Below are positions 34,326-43,784 of a stretch of DNA of 64,000 bases, piece by piece. A program made the position numbers and the translations under genes. The DNA comes from Luteibacter jiangsuensis (lineage in GTDB: Bacteria > Pseudomonadota > Gammaproteobacteria > Xanthomonadales > Rhodanobacteraceae): the NCBI RefSeq assembly GCF_030812295.1, contig NZ_JAUSSK010000002.1, positions 581,001 through 645,000 of the forward strand. Reading direction: 5' to 3'. Position 1 is the stretch's first letter. Each line of letters begins with the position of its first letter. The notes under the pieces were generated by a model. It was given only the letters and a program-made list of their open reading frames with translations, did not search any database and was not told the origin of the DNA.

Positions 34326-34781
34326 ATGACCCTCGAGATTCGCCGCGCCGCGCCGGATGACGCCGACGCCATCGCCCGTTGGAACATCGCCATGGCATGG
34401 GAGACCGAGGAGAAGCGCCTCGATCCCGGGACCATCGGCCGTGGCGTGCGTGCGGTGTTCGACGAGCCGCGCCGGGGCTTCTACCTGATCGCCGAACTGG
34501 ACGGCGTCGCCGTGGGCTGCCTGCTCGTCACCTATGAGTGGAGCGATTGGCGGTGTGGCGATTTCTGGTGGGTGCAGAGTGTCTACGTGGCGCCCGAGGC
34601 GCGGCGTGCCGGAGTGTTCCGCGGGATGTACGCGCATGTGAAGGCGATGGCCGAAGGTGCGGGTGCGGTGGGCCTTCGGTTGTACGTGGAAGTGGAGAAC
34701 GAGCGCGCGCAGGCGACGTATGCGGGGTTGGGGATGGAGCGGTGTCACTACTTCATGTATGAGGCGGCGCTGGGGGCTTGA
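34326..34781 (+). CDS. GNAT-family N-acetyltransferase
   Basis: 151 residues; the start is 4 bp after the ntrC stop. The acyl-CoA loop is in VYVAPEARRAGVFRGMY (an Arg/Gln-x-x-Gly-x-Gly/Ala variant, about 97-113), followed by the terminal LRLYVEVENERAQATYAGLGM pattern. It acetylates an unknown amine. The close spacing suggests co-transcription with ntrBC, but a functional link is not implied. Confidence 0.85.
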   Translation: MTLEIRRAAPDDADAIARWNIAMAWETEEKRLDPGTIGRGVRAVFDEPRRGFYLIAELDGVAVGCLLVTYEWSDWRCGDFWWVQSVYVAPEARRAGVFRGMYAHVKAMAEGAGAVGLRLYVEVENERAQATYAGLGMERCHYFMYEAALGA

Positions 34782-34820
34782 GGCGGTGCTGCATGGATGA
34801 GGCGGCGCTGGGGCCTTGAA

Positions 34821-34902
34821 TCGCCGACAGTGTCGGCTCCCACCAGAACCGCTCCACCCGCCGCGGCATGTAAGCCTTTGTGGGAGCCGCTTCAGCGGCG
34901 AT
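34821..34902. repeat. inverted pair of REP-like elements
   Basis: An element in minus orientation (34821-34843, GTGGGAGCCGACACTGTCGGCGA read in reverse) faces one in plus orientation (34880-34902, GTGGGAGCCGCTTCAGCGGCGAT). Each is a short palindrome and together they form a larger inverted repeat. They lie between convergent genes, where they may act as terminator or mRNA-end protection. Relatives occur at 4181 and 45931-46013. Confidence 0.7.
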
Positions 34903-34907
34903 GCCCC

Positions 34908-37424
34908 TCAATCCACCGGCACACGCGGGTCACCGGTATCCACCGCCGAGATGCGCTCCTCGAAATCGCGCACCGTCATGGCCTTGCCGAACAGGAAGCC
35001 CTGCATCTGCGAGCAGCCGACCGAGTCGAGGAAGCTGGCCTGTTCCATGCTTTCCACGCCTTCGGCGAGCACGTGTTTGTTCATGCCCTTGCCCATGGTG
35101 ATGATCGCACTCACGATGGCGGCGCTGTCGTTGTCCCAGGCGACATCGCGGATGAAGGCGCGGTCGATCTTCAGCGTGTCGATCGGGAAATGCTTCAGGT
35201 AGGACAGGCTGCAATAGCCCGTGCCGAAATCGTCCAGGCTCAACGAGACACCCAGCGACTTGATCTTGCGTAGCAGGTTGGCGATGTGGTCGCCGCCTTC
35301 CATCACCGTGCGCTCCGTCAGCTCCAGCTCGAGCAGCGTGGGATGCAGGCCGGTTTCCGTGAGGATGCCGCGCAGGGCTTCGAAGAAGCGTGTGTGCTGG
35401 AACTGCAAGGCGGAGACGTTCACGGATACCGATAGGGGCCGGTGGAGGCGTGTCCATGCTTCGGCCTGGCCACAGGCCTCGCGCAGCGCCCATTCACCGA
35501 TGGGAACGATCAGGCCGCAGTCTTCCGCCACCGGGATGAACTGTTCCGGCGTATAGACATCCTCGCCATCCACTTGCCAACGCAACAGCGCCTCCGCGCC
35601 GACGATCGTGCCGAGACTGACATCGACCTTGGGTTGGTAGTACAGGCTGAGTTCGTTCCGCGCCAGCGCCTTGCGCAGTTCCACCTCGATGCGCACGCGC
35701 GCGCTGTTGCGCTCGTTCATGTGCGGATTGAAGAAACGGTAGCCGTTGCGGCCTTGCATCTTCGCCTCGTACATCGCGGTGTCGGCGTTGCGCAGGAGCG
35801 ACTCGGCGTCGATCGCGTCGTCCGGATACACGCTGATGCCGATGCTGAAACTGATCGTCAACGCGGAAGTGTCCACGCCGACGGCCTGGCTGCAGGCGGC
35901 CAGTACCTTTTCCGCCACGGCGCTCGCATCGGACGGACCTTCGATCTGCGGCAGCAGCACCACGAATTCGTCGCCGCCCAGGCGGCTCACGGTGTCGTCG
36001 GTGCGCACGGAGGCACGGATGCGTCGGGCGATCTCCTGGAGCAGGACATCGCCCGCGGCGTGCCCCATGGTGTCGTTGATCTGCTTGAAGTGGTCGACAT
36101 CGACGAAGAGCAGTGCCGCGCGCTGGTGGCGCCGTGCCGCCACGGTCACCGCGAACTCCATGCGTGAGGTGAGGAGGGCTCGGTTGGGCAGGCCGGTGAG
36201 GGTGTCGTGGTGGGCGAGGTGGGCCATCTTCAGCGCGAGTGCGCGGGTCTCGCTCACGTCATGGAACACCACCACGCCACCGATCACGTTGCCGGCGTGG
36301 TCGTGGATCGGAGCGGCGGAATCCTCGATGGGGCTGTCGAAGCCGTTGCGATGAACGAGGATCGCATCGGTGGTGAGCCCGACGATGCTGTTCTTGTCCA
36401 CCGCCATGATCAGCGGGTTGGGTATCGGCCGCCGGGTGAGGGGGTCGCGCAGCTGGAAAATGTCGTCCATCGGCCTGCCCACGGCCTCGTGGCTGGACCA
36501 CCCGGTCATCGCTTCGGCGATGGGATTGAGCGAGGTGACGACCAGATTCGGATCGGTGGTGATCACCGCGTCGCCGATCGACTTCAGCGTGACCTCGGCC
36601 AGCTCGCGTTCGCGGAACAGGGCTTCCTCGAAGGCCTTGCGCTCGCTGATGTCCTGCACCTGCGAGATGAAGTACAGCGCCTCGCCATGCTCGTCGCGCA
36701 CGAGGGACACGCTGAGCTGTGCATGCACGACGTGTCCGTCGCGGTGCAGGTAGCGCTTCTCCATGTGGTACGACAGACTCTCGCCCGCGAGCAGCTTCCC
36801 GACCAGCGCGAGATCGGCGGCGAGGTCGTCGGGATGGGTGAGTTCCTGGAACGAGCGCATCATCAGTTCGGATTCGTCGTACCCCAGCATGGCGCACAGC
36901 GCGTCGTTCACCTGCAGCCAGCGTCCGTCGGGGAGCACCAGCGCCATGCCGATGGCGGCGTAGCGGAACGCCTGGAAAAAGCGCCGCTCGCTTTCCTTCA
37001 GCCGCGCCTCGAGTTCGCGCCGGCTGGAGATGTCGGCAAGCAGGATGGCCACGCCACGTACCTTGCCCAGCGCGTCGATGTCGGGCGAGAAGGTGGCTTG
37101 GGCATGGCGGCTGCCATCCTCGTGGGCGATGGCGCGATCGGCCACGACCGGCGCCCCGGCGAGGGCCGCGCACAGGTCCGGTTCGATGCTTGCGTGGAGA
37201 TCGGGCGAGATCAGTTCGTCGATGCGCCGGCCGACCACGTCGTCTTCCTGGATGTTCATCCAGGCGAGGTAGGCGGGGCTGGCATAGCGGTAGCACAGGG
37301 ATGTATCGACGTAGGCGATCATCGCCGGCGCGCGTTCCAGCAGGTACGCGGACCAGTCCGAGGGTGAAGCGTTCGCGGGGAGGGCGGAAGCGGGCATGCG
37401 GTCGCCGTAAGGACGTCGACCCAC
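34908..37424 (-). CDS. PAS-GGDEF-EAL cyclic-di-GMP signalling protein
   Basis: 838 residues from a GTG (an ATG at 37397 is an alternative). Three PAS domains (about 20-140, 145-265, 275-390) are followed by GGDEF (about 400-560, intact RLGGDEFVVLL active site) and EAL (about 580-830) with GAEALLRW, NVSALQF, ELELTER, LSLDDFGTGYCSL and KIDRAFIRD. No membrane helix is present, so it is cytoplasmic. Both catalytic domains look intact, so it could make and break cyclic di-GMP depending on the PAS ligand (redox, haem, flavin or a small molecule). Single gene. Confidence 0.93.
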   Translation of the reverse strand: MGRRPYGDRMPASALPANASPSDWSAYLLERAPAMIAYVDTSLCYRYASPAYLAWMNIQEDDVVGRRIDELISPDLHASIEPDLCAALAGAPVVADRAIAHEDGSRHAQATFSPDIDALGKVRGVAILLADISSRRELEARLKESERRFFQAFRYAAIGMALVLPDGRWLQVNDALCAMLGYDESELMMRSFQELTHPDDLAADLALVGKLLAGESLSYHMEKRYLHRDGHVVHAQLSVSLVRDEHGEALYFISQVQDISERKAFEEALFRERELAEVTLKSIGDAVITTDPNLVVTSLNPIAEAMTGWSSHEAVGRPMDDIFQLRDPLTRRPIPNPLIMAVDKNSIVGLTTDAILVHRNGFDSPIEDSAAPIHDHAGNVIGGVVVFHDVSETRALALKMAHLAHHDTLTGLPNRALLTSRMEFAVTVAARRHQRAALLFVDVDHFKQINDTMGHAAGDVLLQEIARRIRASVRTDDTVSRLGGDEFVVLLPQIEGPSDASAVAEKVLAACSQAVGVDTSALTISFSIGISVYPDDAIDAESLLRNADTAMYEAKMQGRNGYRFFNPHMNERNSARVRIEVELRKALARNELSLYYQPKVDVSLGTIVGAEALLRWQVDGEDVYTPEQFIPVAEDCGLIVPIGEWALREACGQAEAWTRLHRPLSVSVNVSALQFQHTRFFEALRGILTETGLHPTLLELELTERTVMEGGDHIANLLRKIKSLGVSLSLDDFGTGYCSLSYLKHFPIDTLKIDRAFIRDVAWDNDSAAIVSAIITMGKGMNKHVLAEGVESMEQASFLDSVGCSQMQGFLFGKAMTVRDFEERISAVDTGDPRVPVD

Positions 37425-37478
37425 TCTAATCCGTCACCCTGGCCCGCGTATATCGAACGATTCGGGAAAACGCGAGTT

Positions 37479-38606
37479 TCAATGCAGGCTTGGCGCGGGT
37501 GCCGACAGCGCGCCATCCGCGTCGAGGAGCACGCGGCCGAGGGCATGGACCTCGTGCTCCGTCGCATAGCGTCCGGCCAGGGTGTCCAGCAGCGGCGCCA
37601 GCGCATCGGGCGCCAGCGGGTAGCCGTGGGCCAGGATGCGCGCCTTGCCTGCCGCCGGCTGGGCCACCGTGAGCGCGGCCATGCCCAGACCGGGTGCCTC
37701 GTGCGCGTAGATCGCGGGCGCAGGCAGGGCGGGATCGGCGTCGGCGACCGGCTCGATCAGGTAGCCGGCGGTTTGCGCGGGCTGGCCCTGGAGGTGCAGG
37801 GGTACGTGGTGCGCCGCGAGCAGCGCGGCGTACTGGCGAAGCTCGAACAGGGTGCCGGCGAATTCGTGGGCGGGGTTTTCCCGCTGGGCCCCGGCGCGGG
37901 CGAACCAGGCGGCCGGACCGGGGATGCCGACCCGCCCCTCGGCGTAATGCAGCGGAAGGCCGCGCGAGCCCAGTGCGGTCTCTTCCTTGTAGGGGGTGAG
38001 CAGGGCGGCTTCGAGCATCGTCCACAACGGGGCCAGGTTCACGTGTTCGTACTGCACGCAGGTGAGCGCCAGCAGGTCGTCGCGGCTGAGGTAGCGCGCG
38101 TGTTCGAGGCGCATGCCCAGCGTGCGCATGAGGAAGTCGGCGGTGGCGGCGCCGGCTTCGCCACGGCCCACCAGTTCCACTTCCATGCGTGCCGTGAGTT
38201 CCGCGGCCAGGTCTTCCGGCGCCAGCAGCATCCATGGGACCAGGCGCATCGGCCCGCCGGCATAGCGGGTATCGGGCACCAGCGGCTGGGCCGGCATGTG
38301 GCCATCATGGGTGCCGAAGGCCACCACGCCGCCCGCGGTGGTCACGCGGGGAATGCGCCGGGCCAGTTCTTCCAGCGTGGTGAACACGGGGAAACCGGGC
38401 CTGAGCAGTTCGACACCGTCGAACAGGGCGCCGGCCAGGGCGAAGCGCGAGGCCTCCACGCCGGGCAGCAGGGTGCGCAGGTCGTCGGCCACCAGGGTCG
38501 CCAGGGCCTGCGCCTCGTCCCGGGTCAGTTCCAGCCGGGCGGGCACTTCGCCCGCAGCCAGTTCCAGCGCCAGGACGGCGGGGCAGGCGATCAGCGACTC
38601 GTTCAC
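37479..38606 (-). CDS. conserved unknown protein
   Basis: 375 residues, no signal peptide or membrane helix. The composition is Ala/Leu-rich with an acidic N-terminal half. Notable segments are GVVAFGTHDGHMPAQPLVPDTRYAGGPMRLVPWMLLAP and YEHVNLAPLWTMLEAALLTPYKEET. I do not recognise a family; it looks specific to the Xanthomonadales. Its downstream neighbour at 37424 is on the same strand, 54 bp away. The start ATG is well placed, but no strong ribosome site is visible. Confidence 0.7.
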   Translation of the reverse strand: MNESLIACPAVLALELAAGEVPARLELTRDEAQALATLVADDLRTLLPGVEASRFALAGALFDGVELLRPGFPVFTTLEELARRIPRVTTAGGVVAFGTHDGHMPAQPLVPDTRYAGGPMRLVPWMLLAPEDLAAELTARMEVELVGRGEAGAATADFLMRTLGMRLEHARYLSRDDLLALTCVQYEHVNLAPLWTMLEAALLTPYKEETALGSRGLPLHYAEGRVGIPGPAAWFARAGAQRENPAHEFAGTLFELRQYAALLAAHHVPLHLQGQPAQTAGYLIEPVADADPALPAPAIYAHEAPGLGMAALTVAQPAAGKARILAHGYPLAPDALAPLLDTLAGRYATEHEVHALGRVLLDADGALSAPAPSLH

Positions 38607-38796
38607 GGCAGGTTTTTCCGAACGGCAAAGGAACGTAATTCTATCATCGGGGCACGTCGGGCTTTCGCCGGGCGGGGATGCGGGTTAGCCTTGCCGATAC
38701 GCGTTCGTCGGCGATCGTCGGCGTCCGCGATCCCTTCGTCTTCGCATTTCGGCTTGCCCCCGTGGCATCCCCATCGGTCTGGATCGTTTCTCAAGC

Positions 38797-40083
38797 ATGG
38801 ATAAGACGCAAAAGCGTGTGGGTGTGGTCGGCGGCGTCCGCATTCCCTTCTGCCGCAACAACACCGCCTATGCCGATGTCGGCAATTTCGGGATGTCGGT
38901 CAAGGTGCTGGGGTCCCTGGTGGAGAAGTTCGGCCTCCACGGCGTGGAACTGGGCGAGGTCGCGATGGGAGCGGTCATCCGCCACTCCTCGGACTGGAAC
39001 CTCGCGCGCGAGGCCCTGCTGTCGTCGGGGCTGGCGCCCACCACGCCCGGCATCACCACGGCACGTGCCTGCGGCACCTCGCTCGACAACACCATCCTCA
39101 TCGCCAACAAGATCGCCACGGGCCAGATCGACGCGGGTATCGCCGGTGGCTCGGACACCACCAGCGACGTGCCGATCGTCTATGGCCAGAAGTTGCGCAA
39201 GCGGCTGCTGGCCCTGAACCGGGCGAAGACGCTGAAGGAGAAGTTCCAGGTCGCCACGCGCGGTTTCGCCCTGAAGGAACTGAAGCCATCGTTCCCGGGC
39301 GTGGCCGAACCGCGCACCGGCAAGTCGATGGGCGACCACTGCGAGTTGATGGCCAAGGAGTGGAAGATCGGCCGCATCGAACAGGATGAACTGGCCCTCG
39401 CCAGCCACAAGAAGCTGGGCGCCGCGTACGAGGCGGGCTTCTTCGACGACCTGGTGGTGCCTTTCCGGGGCCTGAAGCGCGATGGCTTCCTGCGTGCCGA
39501 TTCCACGCTCGAGAAGCTCGCTTCGCTGAAGCCGGCCTTCGACAAGACCAGCGGCCAGGGCACGCTCACCGCGGGTAACTCCACGGGTTTGTCCGATGGC
39601 GCGGCAGCCGTGCTGCTGGCCAGCGACGAATGGGCCGCCGCGCGCGGCCTGCGGATCCAGGCCTACCTCACGCACGCCCAGGTGTCCGCCGTGGATTTCG
39701 TCCATGGCGAAGGCCTGCTGATGGCGCCGACCGTGGCCGTGCCGCGCATGCTCAAGCAGGCCGGACTCACGCTGCAGGACTTCGACTTCTACGAAATACA
39801 CGAGGCTTTCGCCGCGCAGGTGCTCTGCACGCTGCGTGCATGGGAGAGCGAGGACTATTGCCGGAACCGGTTGGGTCTCGAAGCCCCGCTGGGATCGATC
39901 GACCCGGCGAAACTCAACGTCAACGGTTCCAGTCTCGCCGCCGGCCACCCGTTCGCGGCGACCGGTGCGCGCATCGTCGCGACCCTGGCGAAGATGCTGG
40001 AGCAGAAGGGGTCGGGTCGCGGCCTGATCTCCATCTGCACGGCCGGTGGCATGGGCGTCACCGCCATCCTCGAACGGCCCTGA
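38797..40083 (+). CDS. thiolase-family acetyl-CoA acyltransferase (FadI-like)
   Basis: 428 residues, close to FadI length. The acylated Cys is in ITTARACGTSLDN (C92). The two further catalytic segments are NVNGSSLAAGHPFAATG (His) with EIHEAFAAQVLC, and the C-terminal CTAGGMG (Cys). The extended loop with MGDHCELMAKEWKIGR is typical of the FadI/trifunctional beta type. It cleaves 3-ketoacyl-CoA in fatty-acid oxidation, or runs in the condensing direction. No FadJ partner is adjacent. Confidence 0.88.
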   Translation: MDKTQKRVGVVGGVRIPFCRNNTAYADVGNFGMSVKVLGSLVEKFGLHGVELGEVAMGAVIRHSSDWNLAREALLSSGLAPTTPGITTARACGTSLDNTILIANKIATGQIDAGIAGGSDTTSDVPIVYGQKLRKRLLALNRAKTLKEKFQVATRGFALKELKPSFPGVAEPRTGKSMGDHCELMAKEWKIGRIEQDELALASHKKLGAAYEAGFFDDLVVPFRGLKRDGFLRADSTLEKLASLKPAFDKTSGQGTLTAGNSTGLSDGAAAVLLASDEWAAARGLRIQAYLTHAQVSAVDFVHGEGLLMAPTVAVPRMLKQAGLTLQDFDFYEIHEAFAAQVLCTLRAWESEDYCRNRLGLEAPLGSIDPAKLNVNGSSLAAGHPFAATGARIVATLAKMLEQKGSGRGLISICTAGGMGVTAILERP

Positions 40084-40102
40084 TGCCTTCCGCGCAAGAC
40101 TC

Positions 40103-40663
40103 ATGCTCACACTACGCAGCAGTACATCGCTCAGTGCCCTGGCCCTCGTCATGGGTATCGCCGGCACCAGCTGGCTCACGGCGCTGACTTACGAACGCGC
40201 ACCCATGACGCGCCGTCTGGCCGAGGTGACCCTGCCAACGGCTGCGCCCGCCCTGGTCTCGAAGACGGTGTCCCGTATCGCGCCGTCGCCGGTGGTGGCG
40301 GTGGCGGATGCAGCGTCGCGTTCGCACCATGCCGTCGCGCGGATTCCCGGGCCGCGAGTAGCTCCGGTGCAAACGACGACTCCGATTCCCGCGACGGAGC
40401 CCCTCGTGCCCGTCTACATGCCATCGCCGCGCTACCCGATGTCCGCCCTGCGCGCGGGGCGGGAGGGCAAGGTGGTCCTGAGCGTCACGGTCACGCCGGA
40501 AGGCGATGTCACCAGCGTCACCGTCGGACATTCCAGCGGGGACATCGACCTGGACCGTGCGGCGGAAGACGCCGTGCGCGGCTGGCGCTTCGCCGCCGCC
40601 GACCGTCCATCGCGCTATACCGCCGACCTGCCGGTCAACTTCGAGCTGACCCGCACGTATTGA
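40103..40663 (+). CDS. TonB C-terminal-domain protein
   Basis: 186 residues. The N-terminal membrane anchor (about 9-28) is followed by an Ala/Pro/Val/Thr-rich periplasmic linker and a TonB_C fold (about 110-186): SPRYPMSALRAGREGKVVLSVTV, GDVTSVTVGHSSGDIDLDRAAEDAVRGWRF and LPVNFELTRTY. It begins 19 bp after the thiolase gene. It could energise one of the TonB-dependent receptors, but no exbB/exbD is near. Small TonB paralogues are common in this order. Confidence 0.82.
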   Translation: MLTLRSSTSLSALALVMGIAGTSWLTALTYERAPMTRRLAEVTLPTAAPALVSKTVSRIAPSPVVAVADAASRSHHAVARIPGPRVAPVQTTTPIPATEPLVPVYMPSPRYPMSALRAGREGKVVLSVTVTPEGDVTSVTVGHSSGDIDLDRAAEDAVRGWRFAAADRPSRYTADLPVNFELTRTY

Positions 40664-40688
40664 GCGAGGGTGGATGGCGGTTCGTCGC

Positions 40689-42629
40689 TCAGAGGATGCC
40701 GGCCGCGGACGAACCGAAGGCCGTGATCATCCGCGTGTAGATCAACTTCAGCGAGACATCCACTTCCGGGAAGTCGCCCACCGGTTCGTAGCATTCGAAG
40801 AATCGCGGGTCGCTCCAGCGCATGGGGATGCAGCCGGGCTTGAGCTCATAGCTGGTGGCGTAGCGGAACGGCCATAGGTCGAAGAACGGCAACCGCTCGG
40901 AGACATCGCCGATGAATTCGTTGACCGACGACAACACCGGGATCGACTTCCGCCGCGGCGCGATCACCCAGGCGTTGCCGGGCCGGGTGTCCTGCATGAT
41001 CGAGTCGCGCAGACGGTCGGCGAAGCGCTTGTCGTAGACGATGACGCCCGACTCGGTGTTGTAGTGGTCCGAACGCGGGTCCAGGTTGTGCGTGCCGACC
41101 ATGGCGAAGGTGTCGTCCACCACGATCGATTTCGCGTGCAGGCCGAAACGGACGCCTGCGGTCAGCAGCGGTGCGGGCCGGCTGCGCGCGCCGCGCCCCG
41201 AACGGCTGCCGAAACCGAGGAAGTTCGCCGCTTCCGAAGGGGGTCCCGGGCGCCCGGCTGAGGCGCCGTGCGACGAACCACGCCCGCGCCTGCCCTTGCC
41301 GGTGTCCTGTGCGGCCAGCGGCGGCGTGGCCACGTCGGTCGAGCGGCCTTCCAGTTCGTCGATATCGCTGTCCGCGGGGCGCGGTTTGAGTTCATAGATT
41401 TCGAAGCCGTAGTCGGTCAGGTAGCGCTTGCGATGTTTGTAGGACATCGCATACACGGCGAAGGCATCCGTGGAGGCCAGTGAGTTTGTGGAGACCACGA
41501 CGCGCGGCGGTTCTTCCTGCTGGCGTAGTCCGCTGAAGACTTTCTGCGCTGGTTTACTCATCACCAGGTAAGGCGTCTGCAACACGATCTCGCTCTTGGC
41601 TTCGCGCAGCAGGCCCATGATGTGGCGGGTCAGTGCGCGTACCTCGCGGCGCTTCGGTTCGTCGGTCTTGCCCGGCAGGTCGGAGAGATACTCCACGCGG
41701 TTCAGGCGCAGGGAGGCCCGGCCGAGGTGTTCCTCGATCCAGACGGGGTCCTCGGCATCGGCGACGATCTGCGCGACGCGGTCGGGACGTTCGTAGATGG
41801 GGACGTTCCAGTGCCGGGGATCGTCGGTGTCGGCCAGGAGTTCGCGATTCACGTCGCGCAAGTGGGTCAGCCGCGCGGAACGCTTGTGCGTCCAGAACTG
41901 TTCGAAGCTCGCGCCCATCGCCTTCGCGGCGGGGCCGCCCACCATGACGTCGCGGTCGATGTAGTCGAAGGTCTCGTCCCAGTCGAAGTAACGGTCCTCG
42001 TAGTTCCGGCCACCGGTGATACCGATGAGGTCGTCGACCACCAGCAGCTTGTTGTGCATGCGCTGGTTGAACTTGTAGAAGCAGCACAGGATGCCCGCGG
42101 CGAACTCCAGGGGGGGTGTGCGGGCGCTGTGGAAGGTCGGGTTGTAAAGGCGGATCTCCAGGCGATCGCTGGCGCGGGCCAGCCCCGCGAGCAGGCCGGG
42201 GTCGCGGAACGAGAACAGCTGATCGGCCAGGATTCGTACACGCACGCCGCGGCGCGCGGCCTGGACCAGTTCGTCGAGAACCAGCTTGCCCGCGTCGTCC
42301 TGCTCCCAGATATAGGTCTGCACGTCGATGGATTTCCTCGCCGCGCGGATCAGGTTGATGCGCGCCGCCATGGCGCTCTCGCCATCCTCCAGGAGCGTGG
42401 CCACATGCACGGGACGCGTGGGTGTCGAGGCGGCGTTGGCCTCGATGGCGGCGTCGATGAGCGGGGAGGGCGTCGCGCAATGGCTGGCGTCGGCCGGGTC
42501 GCAGGTGTCTTGCCGGTCGACGGTGAGGGTCACCACCGCATCGGCCTTCTGTATGCGCGTGCGCGACAGGGAGCAGCCGCCGGTGGCGAGGACAGTGGCA
42601 AGGAGCAGGATCGTGGGAAGGCGGCGCAT
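40689..42629 (-). CDS. phospholipase D-family lipoprotein (two HKD motifs)
   Basis: 646 residues from the ATG at 42629, which gives a lipoprotein signal (MRRLPTILLLATVLATGGC, lipidated Cys 19). Two phospholipase D active sites are seen: MHNKLLVVDDLIG with GGRNYEDRYFD (about 225) and LHAKSIVVDDTFAMVGTHNLDPRSD (about 500). They carry the HxK(x4)D pattern of the cardiolipin synthase ClsC type. Between them, about 50 residues (KGRRGRGSSHGASAGRPGPP and on) are a basic low-complexity insertion. It probably remodels phospholipids at the envelope. It lies downstream of yceI, perhaps in the sixA-yceI operon. Confidence 0.85.
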   Translation of the reverse strand: MRRLPTILLLATVLATGGCSLSRTRIQKADAVVTLTVDRQDTCDPADASHCATPSPLIDAAIEANAASTPTRPVHVATLLEDGESAMAARINLIRAARKSIDVQTYIWEQDDAGKLVLDELVQAARRGVRVRILADQLFSFRDPGLLAGLARASDRLEIRLYNPTFHSARTPPLEFAAGILCCFYKFNQRMHNKLLVVDDLIGITGGRNYEDRYFDWDETFDYIDRDVMVGGPAAKAMGASFEQFWTHKRSARLTHLRDVNRELLADTDDPRHWNVPIYERPDRVAQIVADAEDPVWIEEHLGRASLRLNRVEYLSDLPGKTDEPKRREVRALTRHIMGLLREAKSEIVLQTPYLVMSKPAQKVFSGLRQQEEPPRVVVSTNSLASTDAFAVYAMSYKHRKRYLTDYGFEIYELKPRPADSDIDELEGRSTDVATPPLAAQDTGKGRRGRGSSHGASAGRPGPPSEAANFLGFGSRSGRGARSRPAPLLTAGVRFGLHAKSIVVDDTFAMVGTHNLDPRSDHYNTESGVIVYDKRFADRLRDSIMQDTRPGNAWVIAPRRKSIPVLSSVNEFIGDVSERLPFFDLWPFRYATSYELKPGCIPMRWSDPRFFECYEPVGDFPEVDVSLKLIYTRMITAFGSSAAGIL

Positions 42630-42690
42630 GGCGCAGATCATAGGCGAGCCTCGACAACGCCACGTGAGCCGGCCAGGCCGGCCCTCTTGC

Positions 42691-43245
42691 CTAAGGGGGT
42701 GTCAATACGATGGCCATGCCCAGGTTCACGCGATCCGACAACGCCCCGCGTCGCCCGCGCATCTCGAAATCGGTGCGGTCGATCATGCCCTGGAGTTGCA
42801 GTACGCATCCGGCCAGTGCCTCCGGTGGGCAACGGTTGGCCTGCAAGTGGAAGGTCACCGGCTGGGTCACGCCGCGCATGGTGAGCTTGCCTTGCACATC
42901 GCCACCCTCGCTCAGCAATTGCAGGGCCGTGGGGTCCGACTCGAAGTGGATGCGTGGATGGTGCTTCGCGTCGAAGAATTCCGGGGCAAGGACCCAGCGC
43001 CGCAAACGGGCCGAGTCCATGCGGATGCTTTCGGTGTCGATGTCGGCGTTGACCACGGCGGTCTGCGCCGCGCGATCGATGACGAGGTCGCCACGGATGC
43101 CGTCGAAGCTACCCGATACGGTGCTCACCCAGAGCAGGCGTACGCTGAACTCGGCGCGTGAACGCACGGGATCGATGCGCAGGTCGGCGGCGGACAAAGG
43201 CGCCGCCGCCAGGAGCATGGCGATCGCCGGCATCAGGTGGCGCAT
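42691..43245 (-). CDS. YceI-family periplasmic protein
   Basis: 184 residues with a signal peptide (about 1-20). The YceI lipocalin-like barrel is clear: DLRIDPVRSRAEFSVRLLWVSTVSGSFDGIRGDLVID, DSARLRRWVLAPEFFDAKHHPRIHFESDP, GKLTMRGVTQPVTF and DRVNLGMAIVL. The family binds isoprenoids or amides in the periplasm; the ligand here is unknown. It starts 9 bp after the sixA stop on the same strand. Confidence 0.9.
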   Translation of the reverse strand: MRHLMPAIAMLLAAAPLSAADLRIDPVRSRAEFSVRLLWVSTVSGSFDGIRGDLVIDRAAQTAVVNADIDTESIRMDSARLRRWVLAPEFFDAKHHPRIHFESDPTALQLLSEGGDVQGKLTMRGVTQPVTFHLQANRCPPEALAGCVLQLQGMIDRTDFEMRGRRGALSDRVNLGMAIVLTPP

Positions 43246-43254
43246 TCGACGGGC

Positions 43255-43722
43255 TCAGTTCGGGGGGGACCAGAATGTCTCGAGCTTGGCCCTGCCTGGC
43301 TCAAGGGAGCCATCGAAGCGAAGACGAGCCATGCCGGCGGGCGGCATGCCGCGGTAGTCCTCGGAGCGGCCATCGACCAGGAAGGCCACCAGTTGCTCGA
43401 TGCCCGGGTTGTGGCCGACCAGGACCACCCGCTCCGCATCCTTGTGCTGGTCGAGCAGGTCGAAAAGATCCCCGGGAGTGGCGTTGTAGATCGCCGGTTC
43501 GTAAGAGGGTTCTACCTGGCCCAGGGCCAGCGCCGCGGTTTCCTTCGTTCGCTCGGACGGGGAGCAGAGGATGCGGTCGTAGGTGACGCGATGCGATGAC
43601 AGCCATTCGCCCGCTGCGCGGGCTTCGTTCTTGCCATGTTCGGTGAGTCGTCGCTCGCGGTCGTCCTTGTCGTCTTTGCCGGGTTCCGCTTCCGCGTGAC
43701 GCAACAGGATGAGTTCTCGCAT
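43255..43722 (-). CDS. sixA: phosphohistidine phosphatase SixA-like
   Basis: 155 residues. The ATG at 43722 is followed by the histidine-phosphatase motif LLRHAEAEPG (nucleophile H9), later the second His in LVGHNPGIEQ. The start has GGAGG 8 bp upstream. SixA removes phosphate from phospho-His in phosphotransfer proteins such as NPr. It heads a likely operon with yceI, 9 bp away. Confidence 0.88.
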   Translation of the reverse strand: MRELILLRHAEAEPGKDDKDDRERRLTEHGKNEARAAGEWLSSHRVTYDRILCSPSERTKETAALALGQVEPSYEPAIYNATPGDLFDLLDQHKDAERVVLVGHNPGIEQLVAFLVDGRSEDYRGMPPAGMARLRFDGSLEPGRAKLETFWSPPN

Positions 43723-43784
43723 GGGTACCGTCCTCCGCTGTGCCACCACAAGGTGGCGTGATCGATGACGCGGCCCCGGTCGGC

